Assembly (NCBI GenBank): GCA_003157675.1
Contig: PMKG01000243.1
Location: 1 to 5,183, forward strand
Length of the DNA stretch: 5,183 bases
DNA from: Acidobacteriota bacterium
GTDB lineage: Bacteria > Acidobacteriota > Vicinamibacteria > Vicinamibacterales > Fen-181
Reading direction: 5' to 3'
The translations under genes were made by a program, and so were the position numbers. Below the pieces are notes generated by a model. The model was given only the letters and a program-made list of their open reading frames with translations, had not been told where the DNA came from and searched no databases. Positions 1 through 5,183 of the stretch are shown here, piece after piece (the first letter of the stretch is position 1; the number at the start of each line of letters is the position of its first letter).

Positions 1-416
1 TCTTCCAGTTCTTCAATCTCCTCCCCTCGCTCTCGTGCCTCGAGAACGTCGCGCTCCCGCTCCATCTTCGAGGCTGGCCCCGGCGGAAGGCAGTGGCGCG
101 CGCGCGTGAACTGCTGGACCTGGTCCAGCTGGGAGCGCGGCTCGAGCACACGCCGGACGAACTCTCGGGCGGGGAGCGCCAGCGAACGGCGATCGCCAGG
201 GCGCTCGCGGTCTATCCGCCGATCCTGCTGGCCGACGAACCGACCGGCAACCTCGATACCGGCACCGGCGCGGAGATCCTCGGCCTCATCCGCGACCTCC
301 ACGGGCGCCTGGGCGCCACCGTTCTGATCGTGACGCACGACCTCATGGTGGCCCGCAGCTGTCCGCGCATGCTCACAATTTGCGACGGCCGGGTCGTCGG
401 GGACGAACGCCGATGA
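1..416 (+). CDS. ABC transporter ATP-binding protein, LolD/MacB/YbbA type (5' partial)
   Basis: This is the nucleotide-binding subunit of an ABC transporter, expected to act as a dimer on the cytoplasmic face and power the permease encoded next. The gene runs in from beyond the left edge; the first complete codon is at position 3 and 137 residues are visible. They begin at the Q-loop (FQFFNLLPSL, then ENVALPL), a wording typical of the LolD/MacB/FtsE-like ATPase group. The ABC signature LSGGERQR is at visible residues 54-61, Walker B with the catalytic glutamate (ILLADEPTGNLD) at 74-85, and the H-loop histidine (VTHD) at residue 112. The Walker A part, roughly 80-90 residues judging from the usual family length of about 225-235, is off the window. 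All visible catalytic motifs are intact. The stop overlaps the permease start as ATGA. Assignment to the family is secure; LolD, YbbA and MacB-type ATPases cannot be separated here, so no symbol is given. Confidence 0.95.
   Translation, partial: FQFFNLLPSLSCLENVALPLHLRGWPRRKAVARARELLDLVQLGARLEHTPDELSGGERQRTAIARALAVYPPILLADEPTGNLDTGTGAEILGLIRDLHGRLGATVLIVTHDLMVARSCPRMLTICDGRVVGDERR
399..403 (+). promoter_or_regulatory. Ribosome binding site for the FtsX-type permease
   Basis: GGGGA lies nine bases before the ATG at 413, inside the last codons of the ATPase gene. It supports the ATG at 413, which overlaps the ATPase stop, over an in-frame TTG at 380 that would add 11 arginine-rich residues and lacks comparable support. 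Confidence 0.5.
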
Positions 417-2965
417 TCCTGCTCCGCTTGATCAGCTGGCCGTACACCCGAAAGCACCTGGTCCGGACCCTCCTGACCACGGCGGGCATCGTCCTGGGCG
501 TCGGCGTCTTCGTCGGGATGCACACCGCGAACCAGTCCGTGCTCTACGCGCTGCACGAAACCGTGGACCGGATCGCCGGCGCCACCCAGTTGCAGGTCAC
601 GGCGGGAGAGAGCGGCTTCGACGAGGAGGTGCTCGAGCGGGTGCAGGCCAGGCCCGAGGTGCGGGTCGCGGTCCCGGTGATCGAGGCCGTGGTGGACACT
701 GAGTTGCCGGGCCAGGGCAGCGTCATGATCCTGGCCGTCGACATGACCGGCGACGGATCCTTGCGCGACTACGCGCTCGAGAGCGGCGACGAGTCGGTCG
801 TCGACGACCCGCTGGTCTTCCTGGCGCAGCCCGATTCGTTGATCGTGACGCGCGAGTTCGCCCAGCAGAACCACCTGCAGGCCGGGAGCATCGTCCCGAT
901 GCGGACGATGGAGGGGCCGAAGCGGTTCGTCGTGCGCGGGATCATGAAGTCGAGCGGCCTGGCGAAGGCCTTCGGCGGCAATCTGGCGATCATGGACGTC
1001 TACGCCGCCCAGCAGGTGTTCGGGCGGGGACGCAAGTTCGATCGGATCGACCTGGCGGTCAGCGGGGGCTACACGATCGAGCAGTGCCGCGCCGCCCTCG
1101 AGAAAACGCTGGGGCCTGGCTTCGAGGTCGAGACGCCGGCGAGCCGGGGGCAGCAGTTCGACTCGGTCCTCCGGGTCTACTCGGTGACGGTGAACATCAC
1201 GAGCCTGTTCGCGCTGTTCATCGGGATGTTCATCATCTACAACTCGTTTGCGATCGCCGTGACCCAGCGCCGGTCCGAGATCGGGATCCTCCGCGCGCTC
1301 GGCGCCACACGCCGGCAGATCCGCGCGCTGTTCCTCGCCGAGAGCGCGATCGCGGGCCTGGTCGGATCGACCTTCGGCCTCGGGTTCGGCTTCCTGCTGG
1401 CGAGGGCGACGGCCGGCTACGTCGGGCAGATGCTCCAGGGGATCTCGGGCGTCGCCGAGCGCGTCGAGGAGGTGGCGACCGACCCGAAGCTGATGGGGCT
1501 CGCCGTCGTGATGGGCGTCGTGACCAGCATGGTGGCGGCGTTCGTCCCGGCGCGAAACGCCGCGCGCGTCGATCCCGTACAGGCGCTGCAGAAGGGGCGC
1601 TACCAGGTGCTGACGGCCGGCGAAAACCGCGCGCGCTTCCTGGTGGCCCTGGCGCTTGCGGCCGTCTCGATCGGGTGCCTGGCGGCCGGCGGCAGTGACG
1701 TCGCCTTCTACGGCGGCTTCATCCTCGCCATGACGGCGGCGCTGCTGCTGACGCCGGCGCTCGCGCTGTGGCTCACGCGCGGCCTGCGCCCGCTGCTCCG
1801 CCGGCTGTGGCCGGTCGAGGGGGCGCTGGCGGCCGACAGCCTGATCCAGGCGCCGCGGAGGACGTCGGCCACCGTGTCGGCACTGATGCTCTCGCTGAGC
1901 ATGACGATCGGCCTTGGCGGCATCTCGAAGGCCAGCTACGAATCGATCACCGACTGGATGGGCACCGCCCTCAATCCGGACCTGTTCATCACCGCCTCGC
2001 CGACGCTGACCGGCCGCAGCTTCCTCTTCCCGGCCTCTCTCGGGCCGACGATCGGGCAGGTCGACGGCGTGGAGGAGGTGCAGAGCGTCCGCACGCCCCG
2101 CATCCGGTTCCGCGGCACGCCGGTGCTGCTCATCACCGTCGAGATACAGAAATGGGCGGCCCGGGCCGGGCGGAGGCCCATCGAAGGCCGGCCCGACGAG
2201 ACGTACCGGCTGGCCGCCGAGGGCAAGGGGACGATCCTCTCGCAGAACCTGGCGTCGATGAAGGGCCTACACCTCGGCGACACCATCGACATCCCCACCC
2301 CGACCGGCCCGCTCCGTCTCCCCGTCGTCGGGATCATCGAGGACTGGTCCGACCAGCAGGGCTCGATCTTCATCGACCGCAGCGTCTACCGCAGATGGTG
2401 GAACGACGACCGCGTCAACACCTTCCGCGTCTACCTGCGCAAGGGCGCGTCGCTGCCGGAGGTCCGCAAGACGATTCTCACGCGCCTCTCGGCCAACCGC
2501 CGGCTGTTCGCGCTCACGAACCGGGAGGTCCGGAGCTACATCACCGACCTGACCGACCAGTGGCTGGCCCTCTCGTACTCGCAGATCGCGGTGGCGGTGC
2601 TCGTGGCCGTGCTGGGCATCATGAACACGCTGACCGTCTCGATCATGGACCGCCGCCGGGAGCTCGGCGTGCTCCAGGCCGTTGGCGCCCGGCGCCGGCA
2701 GATCCGCTACACGATCTGGATGGAGGCCCTGAGCATCGGCTTCGTGGGCCTCGTGCTCGGCCTCGGCCTCGGCGCCATCAACCTGCACTACGTGCTGGAC
2801 ATGACGCACAGAGACATCAGCGGCATGCTGATGCCCTATCGCTTCCCGGGCGGGATCGCGCTCATGCTGTTCCCGATCATCCTCGGCGCGGCGCTCCTCG
2901 CCGCGCTGTGGCCGGCCGAGTCGGCCGTGCGCGGCTCGCTCGTCCAGGCGCTGGAGTACGAATGA
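413..2965 (+). CDS. ABC transporter permease, FtsX/MacB type with two fused halves (YbbP-like)
   Basis: This 850-residue inner-membrane permease should pair with the ATPase encoded just upstream. Ten hydrophobic segments are visible at about residues 17-36, 256-283, 308-334, 360-382, 407-426, 430-454, 486-506, 721-745, 770-790 and 814-835. Two large soluble regions, about 37-255 and 507-720, are expected in the periplasm and correspond to MacB-PCD-like domains. Each half carries the FtsX-family cytoplasmic coupling sequence: RRSEIGILRALGATRRQIR at 286-304 and RRRELGVLQAVGARRRQIR at 747-765. The halves also end alike, with VDPVQALQKG at 386-395 and GSLVQALEYE at 841-850, so the protein looks like an internal duplication. 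Size and topology match YbbP/AttF-like permeases rather than LolC/LolE (about 400 residues, four segments) or MacB (ATPase fused to a four-segment permease). Known members use ATP hydrolysis to drive motions in the periplasm or extract substrates from the membrane. The substrate here is not readable from sequence. The start is the ATG overlapping the ATPase stop, and the end overlaps the next start. Confidence 0.93.
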   Translation: MILLRLISWPYTRKHLVRTLLTTAGIVLGVGVFVGMHTANQSVLYALHETVDRIAGATQLQVTAGESGFDEEVLERVQARPEVRVAVPVIEAVVDTELPGQGSVMILAVDMTGDGSLRDYALESGDESVVDDPLVFLAQPDSLIVTREFAQQNHLQAGSIVPMRTMEGPKRFVVRGIMKSSGLAKAFGGNLAIMDVYAAQQVFGRGRKFDRIDLAVSGGYTIEQCRAALEKTLGPGFEVETPASRGQQFDSVLRVYSVTVNITSLFALFIGMFIIYNSFAIAVTQRRSEIGILRALGATRRQIRALFLAESAIAGLVGSTFGLGFGFLLARATAGYVGQMLQGISGVAERVEEVATDPKLMGLAVVMGVVTSMVAAFVPARNAARVDPVQALQKGRYQVLTAGENRARFLVALALAAVSIGCLAAGGSDVAFYGGFILAMTAALLLTPALALWLTRGLRPLLRRLWPVEGALAADSLIQAPRRTSATVSALMLSLSMTIGLGGISKASYESITDWMGTALNPDLFITASPTLTGRSFLFPASLGPTIGQVDGVEEVQSVRTPRIRFRGTPVLLITVEIQKWAARAGRRPIEGRPDETYRLAAEGKGTILSQNLASMKGLHLGDTIDIPTPTGPLRLPVVGIIEDWSDQQGSIFIDRSVYRRWWNDDRVNTFRVYLRKGASLPEVRKTILTRLSANRRLFALTNREVRSYITDLTDQWLALSYSQIAVAVLVAVLGIMNTLTVSIMDRRRELGVLQAVGARRRQIRYTIWMEALSIGFVGLVLGLGLGAINLHYVLDMTHRDISGMLMPYRFPGGIALMLFPIILGAALLAALWPAESAVRGSLVQALEYE
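2953..2956 (+). promoter_or_regulatory. Ribosome binding site deciding the LolA-like start
   Basis: GGAG sits five bases before the ATG at 2962, within the permease's last codons. It favours this ATG over in-frame GTG codons at 3025 and 3052, neither of which has a convincing purine-rich site upstream, although a GTG start at 3025 would give a tidier signal peptide. Confidence 0.5.
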
Positions 2966-3807
2966 GGCCCCTTGATTCGTTTCGGCCTGCGATTCGCGGC
3001 TTGCGACTTGCGGCCGAATCACGCGTGACAGTACCGCCAGGCGTTCGACTCGTGCCGCTGTTGGCGGCGGCACTGCTCGCGCTCGCGCCCCTCGGCGCGA
3101 GCGGGCAGGAGGCGCGGCGGATCATGGAGGAGGCGCAGAAGCGCACCCGCGCGTCGTCCGAGCACTACGAAGGCACGCTGCAGGTGTTCGACGCGAAGGG
3201 GAAGATCAGCGACAAGCGGTGGACGTTCGACCGACTCGGCTCCCACGGATCGAGCCGGTCGGTCCTCCGGTTCACCGCGCCGCCCGAGGTCAAGGGCGTC
3301 GCGCTGCTGGTCGTGAACCATCCCGACCGGGCGTCGGACCAGTGGATGTGGACGCCGGCCATCGAGCGCGACCGGCGCGTCGCGCTCCAGGATCGATCGC
3401 AGCGGTTCTTCGGCACCGATTTCAGCTTCGAGGATCTGGAGGAGCGCGACGTCGATCAGTACGACTACAGCCTGGACGGCGAGGAGTCGCTCAATGGGGC
3501 CGCCTGCTGGCGGATCGTCGCGAAGCCGCGCGCGACCAAGGTGTCGCAGTACACCCAGTCGCGCGTGTGGGTACGGAAGGACAACTACGCCTACCAGCAG
3601 GTCGAGAGTCTCATCAAGTCCCAGGTCGTCCGAGTCCTGAAATACAGCGACATCCAGAACGTGCAGGGCATCTGGACCGGCCGGACGCTCGAGATGACCG
3701 ACCTTCGCCGGAAGAGCCGGACGGTGCTCAAGCTCGACGAACTGCGATACAACGTCCCGATGAAGGAAGAAGACTTCACGCTGCAGGCGCTCCGCCGAAA
3801 CCAATGA
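2962..3807 (+). CDS. LolA-like periplasmic outer-membrane lipoprotein-sorting family protein
   Basis: This is a 281-residue secreted protein of the LolA-like family often annotated 'outer membrane lipoprotein-sorting protein' (Pfam LolA_like type). These are thought to adopt a LolA/LolB-like half-barrel that carries lipid or lipoprotein across the periplasm. Family hallmarks are visible: FTAPPEVKGVALL at 104-116, DQWMWTPAIERDRRVA at 126-141, and RFFGTDFSFEDLEERD at 148-163. The N terminus has a hydrophobic core at about 30-44 (LVPLLAAALLALAPL), with likely signal peptidase I cleavage near ASG-Q (48/49). No lipobox cysteine is present, so it should be soluble in the periplasm; Cys182 is the only cysteine. 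The ATG start overlaps the permease stop (ATGA) and has a GGAG site. It gives an unusually long, roughly 30-residue region before the hydrophobic core, partly encoded by a heptamer repeat. Starting at GTG 3025 would give a normal signal peptide of about 27 residues. Lying between an ABC permease and an outer-membrane barrel, it probably shuttles cargo between them (inference). Confidence 0.88.
   Translation: MRPLDSFRPAIRGLRLAAESRVTVPPGVRLVPLLAAALLALAPLGASGQEARRIMEEAQKRTRASSEHYEGTLQVFDAKGKISDKRWTFDRLGSHGSSRSVLRFTAPPEVKGVALLVVNHPDRASDQWMWTPAIERDRRVALQDRSQRFFGTDFSFEDLEERDVDQYDYSLDGEESLNGAACWRIVAKPRATKVSQYTQSRVWVRKDNYAYQQVESLIKSQVVRVLKYSDIQNVQGIWTGRTLEMTDLRRKSRTVLKLDELRYNVPMKEEDFTLQALRRNQ
2980..3014 (+). 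repeat. Degenerate heptamer tandem repeat, TTGCGRC x5
   Basis: Five consecutive seven-base units lie in register: TTTCGGC, CTGCGAT, TCGCGGC, TTGCGAC and TTGCGGC. They match the consensus TTGCGRC at 6, 5, 6, 7 and 7 of 7 positions. The tract lies inside the 5' end of the LolA-like reading frame, coding part of the region before the signal-peptide core. Its total of 35 bases is not a multiple of three. A 7-base inverted pair, TTCGGCC at 2981-2987 and GGCCGAA at 3012-3018, brackets the tract and could fold near the start codon, though at this GC content it may be chance. Confidence 0.6.
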
Positions 3808-5084
3808 GGGCACCGAGGGCCGTCTCAGCGTGGGTCCTGCTGATGATGGCGGCTTCGCTGCCCTCCTCCGCCCAGCGCGTCACCCAGCGCGGGATGGTCG
3901 AGGGCACGGGCCTCGTCTATCCCCTCGAATCGTCGTCCGGCGACGAACGATGGATTGGCGAAGTCCTGTTCCGCCAGGAGGCGTCGTGGCGGCCGGCTGA
4001 GTGGCTGTCGCTCTCCGGGGCCTTCGACGCGCGGGCGGCCACCAGCGACTGGGTAGACCGGAGCTGGTCGATCGACTGGAGCGACCGCGGATTGAAGCGG
4101 CCCTCGCTCTCCGTCAGGCGGCTCAGCGCCTCGGTCCACCGGGGCGGTCTCACCTTCGAAGCCGGCAAGCAGCTCGTGAGGTGGGGCAAGGCGGACGTCC
4201 TCAACCCCACCGACCGGTTCGCGCCACGCGACCTGCTCGAGGTCGTCGACAACGAAGTCCTCGCGATCACGGCCGCGCGGCTGACCTACGAACGCGGCGC
4301 GGATACCCTCGACCTGGTTTTCTCCCCGCGCCTGACGCCGAGCCGACTCCCGCTTCCCGGCTCCCGTTGGGCCCCGTCGCTCGCGTCGGGGGCGCTTCCG
4401 GGGAGCTTGCCGCTCGGCGCCGCTGACTGGCCGGTCGTCGTCGTGGGATCGAACTTCCCGACGCGGCCCCAGGCCGGCGTCCGCTGGAACCACGTCGGGT
4501 CGGGTTTCGAGTACTCGTTCACCGCCTACGACGGGTTCAACAACCTCCCGAACAGCCAGGTGAGCGCGAACCCGATCGCGCTCAGGTTCGAGGTGACTCA
4601 CACGTTCCCGGCCATGAGGATGGTCGGCGGCGACATGGCGTGGCCTCTCCGGTGGTTCACCCTGAAGGCCGAGGCCGGCTATTTCTGGACGACGGACCCG
4701 GCGACCGACGACTACGGGATCTACGTCGTGCAGTTCGAGCGCCAGGCCGGGGAGTGGCTGATCGTCGGCGGCTACGCGGGCGAGTTCGTGACGGTGACGC
4801 GCTCGAACCTGCCGGCGCAGTTCACGGCCTTCGACCGCGGCCTGGCGAAGACCTTCCTGGGTCGCGCCTCGTACACGATCGACGTGAACCGGAGCCTCGC
4901 CTTCGAGGGTGCCGTCCGCCAGAACGGCCGGGGGGTCTGGGTGAAGGCCGAGTACTCGCAGACGGTCGGCCAGCACTGGCGCGCGACCGCCAGGACCGAC
5001 CTGATCGGCGGGGCGCTCGACGACTTCCTGGGCCAGTACCGCCGGAACTCGTCCGTCCGTCTCATCCTCCGCTACAGCTACTGA
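3804..5084 (+). CDS. Predicted outer-membrane beta-barrel protein (DUF1302-like)
   Basis: This 426-residue protein is predicted to sit in the outer membrane as a beta-barrel. It begins with a clear signal peptide: Arg2 and Arg5, a hydrophobic core at about 8-19, and likely cleavage after SSA at 23/24. The rest is rich in alternating polar/hydrophobic stretches ending in aromatic residues, for example LRFEVTHTF near 260-268 and LKAEAGYFW near 287-295. The C terminus, VRLILRYSY (418-426), ends in an aromatic residue as barrel-assembly signals do. The stretch at 121-144, with GKQLVRWGKADVLNPTDRF, resembles the 'GRQ-V-WG---NP-D' motif of DUF1302-type and related barrels; MRMVGGDMAWPL (271-282) also fits that group. 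A Pro/Gly/Ser-rich segment at about 178-222 is probably a long loop. The start is the ATG overlapping the LolA-like stop. No close ribosome binding site is seen; the nearest, GCAGG at 3783-3787, is 16 bases away, so expression probably depends on coupling to the upstream gene. The barrel call is good, while the family is by motif memory only and a transport role is inferred. Confidence 0.8.
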   Translation: MRAPRAVSAWVLLMMAASLPSSAQRVTQRGMVEGTGLVYPLESSSGDERWIGEVLFRQEASWRPAEWLSLSGAFDARAATSDWVDRSWSIDWSDRGLKRPSLSVRRLSASVHRGGLTFEAGKQLVRWGKADVLNPTDRFAPRDLLEVVDNEVLAITAARLTYERGADTLDLVFSPRLTPSRLPLPGSRWAPSLASGALPGSLPLGAADWPVVVVGSNFPTRPQAGVRWNHVGSGFEYSFTAYDGFNNLPNSQVSANPIALRFEVTHTFPAMRMVGGDMAWPLRWFTLKAEAGYFWTTDPATDDYGIYVVQFERQAGEWLIVGGYAGEFVTVTRSNLPAQFTAFDRGLAKTFLGRASYTIDVNRSLAFEGAVRQNGRGVWVKAEYSQTVGQHWRATARTDLIGGALDDFLGQYRRNSSVRLILRYSY

Positions 5085-5096
5085 GCCGGACGCCGA

Positions 5097-5145
5097 AAGG
5101 CTCAAGGCTCATGCCCGGAGGCCCAGGGCTCACGGCTCAGGGCCA
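5097..5145 (+). repeat. Degenerate heptamer tandem repeat, ARGGCTC x7
   Basis: Seven seven-base units run in register just after the barrel gene: AAGGCTC, AAGGCTC, ATGCCCG, GAGGCCC, AGGGCTC, ACGGCTC and AGGGCCA. Six of the seven match the consensus at five or more positions; the third unit is eroded. The tract starts 12 bases after the stop codon and occupies about half of the visible non-coding tail. It has the same unit length as the TTGCGRC tract at 2980-3014 but an unrelated sequence on either strand. Confidence 0.65.
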
Positions 5146-5156
5146 GCCCGCTGTGG

Positions 5157-5177
5157 GCCGTCCCCTTCGGGGGCGGC
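5157..5177 (+). terminator. GC-rich hairpin with UUCG tetraloop, possible operon terminator
   Basis: CCCC (5162-5165) and GGGG (5170-5173) pair around a UUCG loop closed by C-G, the exceptionally stable C(UUCG)G type. With T5161 bulged, GCCG (5157-5160) can also pair with CGGC (5174-5177), giving about eight pairs. It lies 73 bases after the last stop codon, a plausible place for transcription to end. The bases that follow are GC-rich up to the window edge with no T-tract, so it may instead protect the mRNA 3' end or be incidental. Confidence 0.35.
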
Positions 5178-5183
5178 GGCGCC

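Noticed and set aside
380..412. TTG start giving the permease 11 extra residues
   Set aside because: The extra residues are Arg/Gly/Pro-rich and overlap the ATPase tail. The ATG at 413 has a GGGGA site and the ATGA overlap seen at the other junctions.
1..416. Naming the ATPase lolD, macB or ybbA
   Set aside because: The visible motifs are shared by all these ATPases and the Walker A half is missing. The 10-segment permease argues against LolD and MacB, but orthology to YbbA cannot be shown.
212..874. Antisense open frame across the ATPase/permease junction
   Set aside because: Composition typical of reverse-strand shadows, and it crosses two well-supported sense genes.
1768..2961. In-frame upstream extension of the LolA-like gene across the permease
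   Set aside because: The translation before the ATG at 2962 is Pro/Arg/His-rich and matches nothing. It overlaps the clearly genuine permease and has only the features of an out-of-frame GC-rich reading.
3219..3803. In-frame upstream extension of the barrel gene across the LolA-like gene
   Set aside because: It lacks domain features and would bury a clean signal peptide that begins at the ATG at 3804.
3825..5105. Long antisense open frame of about 426 codons opposite the barrel gene
   Set aside because: High-GC shadow of the sense gene: its translation is low-complexity and rich in Arg, Val, Glu and Asp, with no recognisable domain. The sense frame has a signal peptide and barrel features.
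5085..5183. CRISPR-like or phage attachment interpretation of the terminal repeats
   Set aside because: The units are seven bases long, contiguous and without spacers, so they are a tandem repeat. No integrase or tRNA is present.

Overview
This window is one compact, unidirectional (+ strand) gene cluster from a high-GC, diderm (Gram-negative-type) bacterium. Two Sec-type signal peptides, a periplasmic LolA-like protein and a predicted outer-membrane beta-barrel show the two-membrane envelope. The strong G/C preference at third codon positions, together with heptameric repeat tracts at a gene junction and after the last gene, would fit an Acidobacteriota (Vicinamibacteria-like) or myxobacteria-like genome. 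That placement is a guess: no marker gene is present.

Layout: (1) 1-416, the 3' part of an ABC transporter ATPase of the LolD/MacB/YbbA type, whose Walker A end lies off the left edge. (2) 413-2965, an 850-residue permease with ten predicted membrane segments and two FtsX/MacB-type halves, resembling YbbP in size and topology. (3) 2962-3807, a secreted periplasmic protein of the LolA-like 'outer membrane lipoprotein-sorting' family. (4) 3804-5084, a predicted outer-membrane beta-barrel with a motif reminiscent of DUF1302-type barrels. (5) 5085-5183, a short non-coding tail with a seven-unit degenerate heptamer repeat and a C(UUCG)G hairpin. No gene-free stretch exceeds 100 bases. No tRNA, rRNA, CRISPR or mobile element is visible.

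All three gene junctions are 4-base ATGA start/stop overlaps, so the four genes are almost certainly one translationally coupled operon. Read together, the products span the envelope: an ATPase plus inner-membrane permease of the substrate-extracting (type VII/mechanotransmission) ABC class, a periplasmic lipid or lipoprotein carrier, and an outer-membrane barrel. The working hypothesis is a dedicated lipid, lipoprotein or hydrophobic-molecule trafficking line to or through the outer membrane. The individual families are known; the substrate and the complete assembly are not evident from sequence.

The most unusual non-coding signals are two unrelated degenerate heptamer repeat tracts. TTGCGRC x5 lies inside the 5' end of the LolA-like reading frame, and ARGGCTC x7 lies immediately after the operon.
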